The position numbers were made by a program, and so were the translations under genes. From Taudactylus pleione (lineage: Eukaryota; Chordata; Amphibia; Anura; Myobatrachidae), in contig JAUIMM010000642.1 of assembly GCA_031769625.1 (NCBI GenBank), positions 1-64,000 of the forward strand: a DNA stretch of 64,000 nucleotides. The letters are read 5' to 3'. The notes under the pieces were generated by a model, which had not been told where the DNA came from, did no database searches, and was given only the letters and a program-made list of their open reading frames with translations. Each line of letters opens with the position of its first letter. The first letter of the stretch is position 1. Of this stretch, positions 25,301 through 37,107 are shown in pieces.

Positions 25301-28300
25301 TGCTGAAGGATGATTCTTTGTGAGTCACGAGGCTTCCACCATCTTGGTCCTCTTATAGGACAACCTTGTAAGAGCCTCCGGCTAATCTTGGGCACTAATT
25401 TATTTACAATGCAGAGTAAAAATAAAGTGTTATTTTCCTTGTGCTAAAAATTCATAATAAATATATTTTCAAATTGACTTTACTTGATGCGGTCTTTCCT
25501 TTTTTTCATAATGGAGTCTCTTAGAAGGTTAAGAGGCTGTGAGGTCTACTATCCTGTTAATAGAATTGAGATTTGATAATCTTCGCACTACATAATAGTT
25601 TAAGGTTATGACCTAATGGCAATGTGCAGGATATGGCGGTGGTACATGATGTCATTGGGGAAGTGGTCAAGTCTAGAAAGGACACAAAAAATAAAAGAGA
25701 TCAGGTGAAACAGAAATAATATAAAATGTTTTCTAACATACAGTATATACTCTTCTGTGCTGGACAAAATGAAGCAAACGACATATGGAAGGTTATAGTC
25801 CCTTTAAGTAGCAAATATTTAAGATGGTTTTCAAGGCATTTCTTAAAGAGGTCGGATACCCTGTCCAATTGCATTATTTAATGCAATTATCCTGCAGACT
25901 TGGAAGCAGTGGGGTGCACTTGCAGAACAGGTAGCCATTCTGAATGGATGAAAAATGGCATAATTGGCTCACAATAACTTACGAGATGCCTAATTGTGTC
26001 TGCCAATACCCAGGCAATTGCTCAATGTCATGATCCTGTGCTGTTGACACCATAAGAAGAAAACCCAAAGCATGGGGTCCTCCTGTCACCTAGTCCAAGC
26101 ATATTCTGCAGGGGATGTGTGCCTCTTCCCTAGGAAAAAAAACAGCCAGAGGCATCACTAGGGTCTTTGGAGCCTAGGACAAGTTGAGAAGAACTGCGTG
26201 CCCCCCCGGCCCCCCCATAGACACATAGAGAAAAGCATTTCTGCGCGCCTCTGGCGCGCAGCAAAAAAATGGGTGTGGTCACATACCGAAGGGGCGTGGC
26301 CACTAAAAATGGGGCGTGCCAACATGACACGCCACCCATTTCTCGTCACTCTGGGAACATTACTTTCTATTCCATATACACCTTACCGATGCGGTGGTTT
26401 CTCACAATGTGGAACCCCTGAAGAAATATATCCTCCATGGGAAGACAGCGTCTGCAGTCGGCATTCATTATTCATGTAGGGCACATCGTCCAGAAGATGC
26501 CTGTTTGTGTGGGAATATTAACAAGGTCATCAACTTACAACAGCGGTTCAACCACACTCATTCCCCCTGTGTATTTCCTGCCCCCTGCATCTCTTAGCCA
26601 TACCATCTCCCCCTGCATCGTCTCTCAGCACATCATAACCTCCCCAGACACACACACACTGACAAAAGCGTACACAGACACGCACACCTCTTTCACAAAA
26701 ATGCAGCCAGCCAAATAAATAAAACGGCTTGCGTATGCAGGCACTTTTAGCACTACAAGTGCCTGCATACCCATGGCTGAAAAAGCATGGTGAAGCTTGA
26801 AGAAATCACCCAGGACCTGCTGGGACCTGTAGTGCCACAGAAAAAAACACATATAAACTAGATATGCGTGCCAGACCATTTTTGCTGGATTTGGATTTGG
26901 CTCTGATTCGTCGTCCGGCCTTGGATTTGGATTTGCCAAAGCGCCATGACTGGTTTTGGATTTGAATTTAGATTTGGATTTTTTTACAAAAATTGACAAA
27001 GAAAGCTAAAATCACATAATTTGGGCATTTTTTTGTTCCTAGAGTATTATTAACCTCAATAACATTCATTTCCAGTCATTTACAGTCAATTTAGACCACC
27101 TCACATCTCACAATATTATTTTCACCATGATTGGCCAAAGGCTGCAGTGAGCTGGCAGGTTACTAAGCGACAGAGTGGCGGCACAGACACCGCAGTTTAA
27201 AGCACATCTATGAAACATTGCCACTGACTACTGAGTCACAGTACTTGTGTGTTACGGACACACAGAGGGCTAAGGCCCAATGAGTCACGGTGCATGTAAA
27301 CACAGTGGGCTATGGCCCAAGGAATCACAGTACTTGTATACACAGTGGGGTACAGCTCAAGGAGTCAAGGTGCTTGTATACACAGTGGGGTACAGCACAA
27401 AAAAAAAAGTGTTTTTTTTTACTTTTTAAACTTTTAAATCTCTTCAATTTTTTTTTTACTTTTAAACTTTGTTTTTTTTGCACACACAGCCACTTGTGAG
27501 TCTGGACACAGCCCCTTTAATCAGAATATAGCGCAGCATACATCAGCGAGCAGTGTCCCCCCTTACACAGTCACTTTGCCAGCACAGCCAACTCTAAATG
27601 ACCCCCAGAGTGTACGTATATTTAGCACAGTGGGCCTATTCTGTATAGTGGCCAAGCATAACAGGGATATATTGCATACTGATCAAAAGTTACATTAGGC
27701 TAAATTGAATATTTATCAATCCTAAAAGTCTACTGTATAATGGGCAAAATCGGTCCTCCACTGTATATTCATCATTGCCAATTCTATTCTATACTGGGAA
27801 CAGAGACTATTGGGGAGATTCAAAAAGAAGCACGTTTCCATCAGAATATTGCACGCTGATGTAATGCTGGTCATCCTGCAGGAAAACCTCGCTCGGCTTT
27901 GCTCACACCTATAGAGGTGCAGAAATAACTAGCCTTGGCCTAGCTATTAATGTCATTTCAATTTATAAACATCCTAGCAGTATTTTCATATTAATTGTGT
28001 TTTTTATTTTCATTTAATCCCTTGCTTGTTTTCTACCCAAGTAGCAGTCTTGAAAAATAAAAATTGGACAGAAGCAGCAGGTTAATGAAATGAGAAAGAG
28101 CTGATAGGAACTGATTGATTAAATGAGTGGATGCAGTAAAAGAGAACTTTGGCGAATAAGGAGAAGGCAAAGGGACAGATGTGTAATAATAATAATAAAT
28201 GGCAGGTGTATCATGGGAAGCAGAGGTGATGGAGAATATAAAAATATCACACATCAGTAGAGATTATTTTGTGCACTTCTCCTTTAAGGAATGTAGAACA

Positions 28301-28914
28301 CGAGTGAGGTCATGCTGTGATGTCATAATGGTAACTCTTTGCCGTTGCTCACTCTTAACCGCCCAGGACACTGACATAGCATTATCATTGCTGGCATTAA
28401 CATACTCCAAATACATCTCTTGCACCCAGCCCACTGAGGGAAAAATATCCTCTTGAGGTAAGTATCTCATCAAAGACAAGGGCGTTTCACTTGGATGTGC
28501 CTGCAGACTTGGAGCTTGACTACCCTATAATATGACCTTGAGCTTGTTTATTTCTATAATTGGAGGTTCTAGCAGCACAGCACATCTATCGCAATGTAGT
28601 AGCCATTCGGGTAAACTCGGTGCTTCTCAAAAGGGGATGACCAACCTCTTCAGAAAATTGCGCAGCTTTGTGAGGAATGTAAATTGGGTAATGTCAGGAG
28701 ATGTGGACAGGAACTATATTAATGACGTCAGCCAATGTTATTTATTAATGTGGTAAACTGTATACTGTATTTTAGTGTCAAATGTTCATACAGTATTTTA
28801 AATAAGTTTGGAAATATAACTCTGCATAGCCTCCTAGTGCCCAGAGGGACAGGCAATCCTTCAAGCCATGGGTCCCCAGAGGTTTCCTCCACAGGGGGTT
28901 TTTCCTCTCCTGAG
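25301..28914. repeat. Unit 8 (3,614 bp), A class; third member of trimer 6-8
   Basis: Start markers C, C and T at unit positions 28, 190 and 588. A-class block, loop TCT, T/A/G 3' end. It is the same as unit 5 at every marker I tracked. Confidence 0.97.
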
Positions 28915-31900
28915 TGCTGAAGGATGATTCTTTGTGAGTCATGAGGCTTCCACCATCTTGGTCCTCTTATAGGACAACCTTGTAAGAGCCTCCGGCTAAT
29001 CTTGGGCACTAATTTATTTACAATGCAGAGTAAAAATAAAGTGTTATTTTCCTTGTGCTAAAAATTCATAATAAATATATTTTCAAATTGACTTTACTTG
29101 ATGTGGTCTTTCCTTTTTTTCATAATGGAGTCTCTTAGAAGGTTAAGAGGCTGTGAGGTCTACTATCCTGTTAATAGAATTGAGATTTGATAATCTTCGC
29201 ACTACATAATAGTTTAAGGTTATGACCTAATGGCAATGTGCAGGATATGGCGGTGGTACATGATGTCATTGGGGAAGTGGTCAAGTCTAGAAAGGACACA
29301 AAAAATAAAAGAGATCAGGTGAAACAGAAATAATATAAAATGTTTTCTAACATACAGTATATACTCTTCTGTGCTGGACAAAATGAAGCAAACGACATAT
29401 GGAAGGTTATAGTCCCTTTAAGTAGCAAATATTTAAGATGGTTTTCAAGGCATTTCTTAAAGAGGTCGGATACCCTGTCCAATTGCATTATTTAATGCAA
29501 TCATCCTGCAGACTTGGAAGCAGTGGGGTGCACTTGCAGAACAGGTAGCCATTCTGAATGGATGAAAAATGGCATAATTGGCTCACAATAACTTACGAGA
29601 TGCCTAATTGTGTCTGCCAATACCCAGGCAATTGCTCAATGTCATGATCCTGTGCTGTTGACACCATAAGAAGAAAACCCAAAGCATGGGGTCCTCCTGT
29701 CACCTAGTCCAAGCATATTCTGCAGGGGATGTGTGCCTCTTCCCTAGGAAAAAAAACAGCCAGAGGCTTCACTAGGGTCTTGGGAGCCTAGGACAAGTTG
29801 AGAAGAACTGCGTGCCCCCCCGGCCCCCCCATAGACACATAGAGAAAAGCATTTCTGCGCGCCTCTGGCGCGCAGCAAAAAAATGGGTGTGGTCACATAC
29901 CGAAGGGGCGTGGCCACTAAAAATGGGGCGTGCCAACATGACACGCCACCCATTTCTCGTCACTCTGGGAACATTACTTTCTATTCCATATACACCTTAC
30001 CGATGCGGTGGTTTCTCACAATGTGGAACCCCTGAAGAAATATATCCTCCATGGGAAGACAGCGTCTGCAGTCGGCATTCATTATTCATGTAGGGCACAT
30101 CGTCCAGAAGATGCCTGTTTGTGTGGGAATATTAACAAGGTCATCAACTTACAACAGCGGTTCAACCACACTCATTCCCCCTGTGTATTTCCTGCCCCCT
30201 GCATCTCTTAGCCATACCATCTCCCCCTGCATCGTCTCTCAGCACATCATAACCTCCCCAGACACACACACACTGACAAAAGCGTACACAGACACGCACA
30301 CCTCTTTCACAAAAATGCAGCCAGCCAAATAAATAAAACGGCTTGCGTATGCAGGCACTTTTAGCACTACAAGTGCCTGCATACCCATGGCTGAAAAAGC
30401 ATGGTGAAGCTTGAAGAAATCACCCAGGACCTGCTGGGACCTGTAGTGCCACAGAAAAAAACACATATAAACTAGATATGCGTGCCAGACCATTTTTGCT
30501 GGATTTGGATTTGGCTCTGATTCGTCGTCCGGCCTTGGATTTGGATTTGCCAAAGCGCCATGACTGGTTTTGGATTTGAATTTAGATTTGGATTTTTTTA
30601 CAAAAATTGACAAAGAAAGCTAAAATCACATAATTTGGGCATTTTTTTGTTCCTAGAGTATTATTAACCTCAATAACATTCATTTCCAGTCATTTACAGT
30701 CAATTTAGACCACCTCACATCTCACAATATTATTTTCACCATGATTGGCCAAAGGCTGCAGTGAGCTGGCAGGTTACTAAGCGACAGAGTGGCGGCACAG
30801 ACACCGCAGTTTAAAGCACATCTATGAAACATTGCCACTGACTACTGAGTCACAGTACTTGTGTGTTACGGACACACAGAGGGCTAAGGCCCAATGAGTC
30901 ACGGTGCATGTAAACACAGTGGGCTATGGCCCAAGGAATCACAGTACTTGTATACACAGTGGGGTACAGCTCAAGGAGTCAAGGTGCTTGTATACACAGT
31001 GGGGTACAGCACAAAAAAAAAAGTGTTTTTTTTTACTTTTTAAACTTTTAAATCTCTTCAATTTTTTTTTTACTTTTAAACTTTGTTTTTTTTGCACACA
31101 CAGCCACTTGTGAGTCTGGACACAGCCCCTTTAATCAGAATATAGCGCAGCATACATCAGCGAGCAGTGTCCCCCCTTACACAGTCACTTTGCCAGCACA
31201 GCCAACTCTAAATGACCCCCAGAGTGTACGTATATTTAGCACAGTGGGCCTATTCTGTATAGTGGCCAAGCATAACAGGGATATATTGCATACTGATCAA
31301 AAGTTACATTAGGCTAAATTGAATATTTATCAATCCTAAAAGTCTACTGTATAATGGGCAAAATCGGTCCTCCACTGTATATTCATCATTGCCAATTCTA
31401 TTCTATACTGGGAACAGAGACTATTGGGGAGATTCAAAAAGAAGCACGTTTCCATCAGAATATTGCACGCTGATGTAATGCTGGTCATCCTGCAGGAAAA
31501 CCTCGCTCGGCTTTGCTCACACCTATAGAGGTGCAGAAATAACTAGCCTTGGCCTAGCTATTAATGTCATTTCAATTTATAAACATCCTAGCAGTATTTT
31601 CATATTAATTGTGTTTTTTATTTTCATTTAATCCCTTGCTTGTTTTCTACCCAAGTAGCAGTCTTGAAAAATAAAAATTGGACAGAAGCAGCAGGTTAAT
31701 GAAATGAGAAAGAGCTGATAGGAACTGATTGATTAAATGAGTGGATGCAGTAAAAGAGAACTTTGGCGAATAAGGAGAAGGCAAAGGGACAGATGTGTAA
31801 TAATAATAATAAATGGCAGGTGTATCATGGGAAGCAGAGGTGATGGAGAATATAAAAATATCACACATCAGTAGAGATTATTTTGTGCACTTCTCCTTTA

Positions 31901-32528
31901 AGGAATGTAGAACACGAGTGAGGTCATGCTGTGATGTCATAATGGTAACTCTTTGCCGTTGCTCACTCTTAACCGCCCAGGACACTGACATAGCATTATC
32001 ATTGCTGGCATTAACATACTCCAAATACATCTCTTGCACCCAGCCCACTGAGGGAAAAATATCCTCTTGAGGTAAGTATCTCATCAAAGACAAGGGCGTT
32101 TCACTTGGATGTGCCTGCAGACTTGGAGCTTGACTACCCTATAATATGACCTTGAGCTTGTTTATTTCTATAATTGGAGGTTCTAGCAGCACAGCACATC
32201 TATCGCAATGTAGTAGCCATTCGGGTAAACTCGGTGCTTCTCAAAAGGGGATGACCAACCTCTTCAGAAAATTGCGCAGCTTTGTGAGGAATGTAAATTG
32301 GGTAATGTCAGGAGATGTGGACAGGAACTATATTAATGACGTCAGCCAATGTTATTTATTAATGTGGTAAACTGTATACTGTATTTTAGTGTCAAATGTT
32401 CATACAGTATTTTAAATAAGTTTGGAAATATAACTCTGCATAGCCTCCTAGTGCCCAGAGGGACAGGCAATCCTTCAAGCCATGGGTCCCCAGAGGTTTC
32501 CTCCACAGGGGGTTTTTCCTCTCCTGAG
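28915..32528. repeat. Unit 9 (3,614 bp), T2 class variant
   Basis: Start markers T, T and C. It has the T2 block (GAGGCTTCAC, GTCTTGGGAGCC near 29763-29789) but AAAAGCATTT before the hairpin, which is the A-class state. The exchange or reversion lies within about 60 bp. The 3' end is the T/A/G form, unlike units 3 and 6. The regular trimer pattern therefore breaks here. Confidence 0.97.
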
Positions 32529-35500
32529 TGCTGAAGGATGATTCTTTGTGAGTCATGAGGCTTCCACCATCTTGGTCCTCTTATAGGACAACCTTGTAAG
32601 AGCCTCCGGCTAATCTTGGGCACTAATTTATTTACAATGCAGAGTAAAAATAAAGTGTTATTTTCCTTGTGCTAAAAATTCATAATAAATATATTTTCAA
32701 ATTGACTTTACTTGATGTGGTCTTTCCTTTTTTTCATAATGGAGTCTCTTAGAAGGTTAAGAGGCTGTGAGGTCTACTATCCTGTTAATAGAATTGAGAT
32801 TTGATAATCTTCGCACTACATAATAGTTTAAGGTTATGACCTAATGGCAATGTGCAGGATATGGCGGTGGTACATGATGTCATTGGGGAAGTGGTCAAGT
32901 CTAGAAAGGACACAAAAAATAAAAGAGATCAGGTGAAACAGAAATAATATAAAATGTTTTCTAACATACAGTATATACTCTTCTGTGCTGGACAAAATGA
33001 AGCAAACGACATATGGAAGGTTATAGTCCCTTTAAGTAGCAAATATTTAAGATGGTTTTCAAGGCATTTCTTAAAGAGGTCGGATACCCTGTCCAATTGC
33101 ATTATTTAATGCAATCATCCTGCAGACTTGGAAGCAGTGGGGTGCACTTGCAGAACAGGTAGCCATTCTGAATGGATGAAAAATGGCATAATTGGCTCAC
33201 AATAACTTACGAGATGCCTAATTGTGTCTGCCAATACCCAGGCAATTGCTCAATGTCATGATCCTGTGCTGTTGACACCATAAGAAGAAAACCCAAAGCA
33301 TGGGGTCCTCCTGTCACCTAGTCCAAGCATATTCTGCAGGGGATGTGTGCCTCTTCCCTAGGAAAAAAAACAGCCAGAGGCATCACTAGGGTCTTTGGAG
33401 CCTAGGACAAGTTGAGAAGAACTGCGTGCCCCCCCGGCCCCCCCATAGACACATAGAGAAAAGCATTTCTGCGCGCCAGAGGCGCGCAGCAAAAAAATGG
33501 GTGTGGTCACATACCGAAGGGGCGTGGCCACTAAAAATGGGGCGTGCCAACATGACACGCCACCCATTTCTCGTCACTCTGGGAACATTACTTTCTATTC
33601 CATATACACCTTACCGATGCGGTGGTTTCTCACAATGTGGAACCCCTGAAGAAATATATCCTCCATGGGAAGACAGCGTCTGCAGTCGGCATTCATTATT
33701 CATGTAGGGCACATCGTCCAGAAGATGCCTGTTTGTGTGGGAATATTAACAAGGTCATCAACTTACAACAGCGGTTCAACCACACTCATTCCCCCTGTGT
33801 ATTTCCTGCCCCCTGCATCTCTTAGCCATACCATCTCCCCCTGCATCGTCTCTCAGCACATCATAACCTCCCCAGACACACACACACTGACAAAAGCGTA
33901 CACAGACACGCACACCTCTTTCACAAAAATGCAGCCAGCCAAATAAATAAAACGGCTTGCGTATGCAGGCACTTTTAGCACTACAAGTGCCTGCATACCC
34001 ATGGCTGAAAAAGCATGGTGAAGCTTGAAGAAATCACCCAGGACCTGCTGGGACCTGTAGTGCCACAGAAAAAAACACATATAAACTAGATATGCGTGCC
34101 AGACCATTTTTGCTGGATTTGGATTTGGCTCTGATTCGTCGTCCGGCCTTGGATTTGGATTTGCCAAAGCGCCATGACTGGTTTTGGATTTGAATTTAGA
34201 TTTGGATTTTTTTACAAAAATTGACAAAGAAAGCTAAAATCACATAATTTGGGCATTTTTTTGTTCCTAGAGTATTATTAACCTCAATAACATTCATTTC
34301 CAGTCATTTACAGTCAATTTAGACCACCTCACATCTCACAATATTATTTTCACCATGATTGGCCAAAGGCTGCAGTGAGCTGGCAGGTTACTAAGCGACA
34401 GAGTGGCGGCACAGACACCGCAGTTTAAAGCACATCTATGAAACATTGCCACTGACTACTGAGTCACAGTACTTGTGTGTTACGGACACACAGAGGGCTA
34501 AGGCCCAATGAGTCACGGTGCATGTAAACACAGTGGGCTATGGCCCAAGGAATCACAGTACTTGTATACACAGTGGGGTACAGCTCAAGGAGTCAAGGTG
34601 CTTGTATACACAGTGGGGTACAGCACAAAAAAAAAAGTGTTTTTTTTTACTTTTTAAACTTTTAAATCTCTTCAATTTTTTTTTTACTTTTAAACTTTGT
34701 TTTTTTTGCACACACAGCCACTTGTGAGTCTGGACACAGCCCCTTTAATCAGAATATAGCGCAGCATACATCAGCGAGCAGTGTCCCCCCTTACACAGTC
34801 ACTTTGCCAGCACAGCCAACTCTAAATGACCCCCAGAGTGTACGTATATTTAGCACAGTGGGCCTATTCTGTATAGTGGCCAAGCATAACAGGGATATAT
34901 TGCATACTGATCAAAAGTTACATTAGGCTAAATTGAATATTTATCAATCCTAAAAGTCTACTGTATAATGGGCAAAATCGGTCCTCCACTGTATATTCAT
35001 CATTGCCAATTCTATTCTATACTGGGAACAGAGACTATTGGGGAGATTCAAAAAGAAGCACGTTTCCATCAGAATATTGCACGCTGATGTAATGCTGGTC
35101 ATCCTGCAGGAAAACCTCGCTCGGCTTTGCTCACACCTATAGAGGTGCAGAAATAACTAGCCTTGGCCTAGCTATTAATGTCATTTCAATTTATAAACAT
35201 CCTAGCAGTATTTTCATATTAATTGTGTTTTTTATTTTCATTTAATCCCTTGCTTGTTTTCTACCCAAGTAGCAGTCTTGAAAAATAAAAATTGGACAGA
35301 AGCAGCAGGTTAATGAAATGAGAAAGAGCTGATAGGAACTGATTGATTAAATGAGTGGATGCAGTAAAAGAGAACTTTGGCGAATAAGGAGAAGGCAAAG
35401 GGACAGATGTGTAATAATAATAATAAATGGCAGGTGTATCATGGGAAGCAGAGGTGATGGAGAATATAAAAATATCACACATCAGTAGAGATTATTTTGT

Positions 35501-36142
35501 GCACTTCTCCTTTAAGGAATGTAGAACACGAGTGAGGTCATGCTGTGATGTCATAATGGTAACTCTTTGCCGTTGCTCACTCTTAACCGCCCAGGACACT
35601 GACATAGCATTATCATTGCTGGCATTAACATACTCCAAATACATCTCTTGCACCCAGCCCACTGAGGGAAAAATATCCTCTTGAGGTAAGTATCTCATCA
35701 AAGACAAGGGCGTTTCACTTGGATGTGCCTGCAGACTTGGAGCTTGACTACCCTATAATATGACCTTGAGCTTGTTTATTTCTATAATTGGAGGTTCTAG
35801 CAGCACAGCACATCTATCGCAATGTAGTAGCCATTCGGGTAAACTCGGTGCTTCTCAAAAGGGGATGACCAACCTCTTCAGAAAATTGCGCAGCTTTGTG
35901 AGGAATGTAAATTGGGTAATGTCAGGAGATGTGGACAGGAACTATATTAATGACGTCAGCCAATGTTATTTATTAATGTGGTAAACTGTATACTGTATTT
36001 TAGTGTCAAATGTTCATACAGTATTTTAAATAAGTTTGGAAATATAACTCTGCATAGCCTCCTAGTGCCCAGAGGGACAGGCAATCCTTCAAGCCATGGG
36101 TCCCCAGAGGTTTCCTCCACAGGGGGTTTTTCCTCTCCTGAG
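32529..36142. repeat. Unit 10 (3,614 bp), A class with flipped hairpin loop
   Basis: Start markers T, T and C, then the A-class block. The hairpin at 33469-33489 has loop AGA instead of TCT. This is the only AGA unit on a C588 background and without the minisatellite A variant of units 15-18. The 3' end is the T/A/G form. Confidence 0.97.
33469..33489. repeat. Hairpin with flipped loop AGA (unit 10)
   Basis: Both 9-bp arms are intact. The loop at 33478-33480 is AGA, the reverse complement of TCT, so the whole element equals the reverse complement of the common form. Confidence 0.9.
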
Positions 36143-37032
36143 TGCTGAAGGATGATTCTTTGTGAGTCATGAGGCTTCCACCATCTTGGTCCTCTTATAG
36201 GACAACCTTGTAAGAGCCTCCGGCTAATCTTGGGCACTAATTTATTTACAATGCAGAGTAAAAATAAAGTGTTATTTTCCTTGTGCTAAAAATTCATAAT
36301 AAATATATTTTCAAATTGACTTTACTTGATGTGGTCTTTCCTTTTTTTCATAATGGAGTCTCTTAGAAGGTTAAGAGGCTGTGAGGTCTACTATCCTGTT
36401 AATAGAATTGAGATTTGATAATCTTCGCACTACATAATAGTTTAAGGTTATGACCTAATGGCAATGTGCAGGATATGGCGGTGGTACATGATGTCATTGG
36501 GGAAGTGGTCAAGTCTAGAAAGGACACAAAAAATAAAAGAGATCAGGTGAAACAGAAATAATATAAAATGTTTTCTAACATACAGTATATACTCTTCTGT
36601 GCTGGACAAAATGAAGCAAACGACATATGGAAGGTTATAGTCCCTTTAAGTAGCAAATATTTAAGATGGTTTTCAAGGCATTTCTTAAAGAGGTCGGATA
36701 CCCTGTCCAATTGCATTATTTAATGCAATCATCCTGCAGACTTGGAAGCAGTGGGGTGCACTTGCAGAACAGGTAGCCATTCTGAATGGATGAAAAATGG
36801 CATAATTGGCTCACAATAACTTACGAGATGCCTAATTGTGTCTGCCAATACCCAGGCAATTGCTCAATGTCATGATCCTGTGCTGTTGACACCATAAGAA
36901 GAAAACCCAAAGCATGGGGTCCTCCTGTCACCTAGTCCAAGCATATTCTGCAGGGGATGTGTGCCTCTTCCCTAGGAAAAAAAACAGCCAGAGGCTTCAC
37001 TAGGGTCTTGGGAGTCTAGGGCAAGTTGAGAA

Positions 37033-37052
37033 GAACTGCGTGCCCCCCCCCC
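37033..37052 (-). repeat. Expanded C-tract of T3 unit 11 (G-quadruplex candidate on minus strand)
   Basis: C11-GA-C7 on the plus strand. Its complement is a G7 run, TC, then a G11 run, enough for four G-triplets. Equivalent tracts are near 40650-40669 (unit 12), 44277-44294 (unit 13, C10-A-C7) and 55079-55100 (unit 16, C13-GA-C7). Homopolymer lengths are prone to sequencing error. Confidence 0.6.
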
Positions 37053-37086
37053 CGACCCCCCCATAGACACATAGAGAAAAGTATTT

Positions 37087-37107
37087 CTGCGCGCCTCTGG
37101 TGCGCAG
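37087..37107. repeat. Weakened hairpin of T3 units (right arm GGTGCGCAG)
   Basis: The right arm has C-to-T at 37101, a CpG-to-TpG change, which leaves a G-T mismatch in the stem. The loop is TCT. The same form occurs at 40704-40724, 44329-44349 and 55125-55145. No unit with the weakened stem has a flipped loop. Confidence 0.85.

Larger units (their letters stand above)
7231..28914. repeat. Higher-order repeat: two 10,842-bp trimers (units 3-5 and 6-8)
   Basis: The marker order T2, A, A in 7231-18072 is repeated in 18073-28914. Units 3 and 6 agree at every tracked marker, as do 5 and 8. Units 4 and 7 differ at unit position 190 and by four private bases in all. A trimer of the same order but with a T3 first member follows at units 13-15 (43377-54178). 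Trimer duplication by unequal exchange is the simplest inference. Confidence 0.8.
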
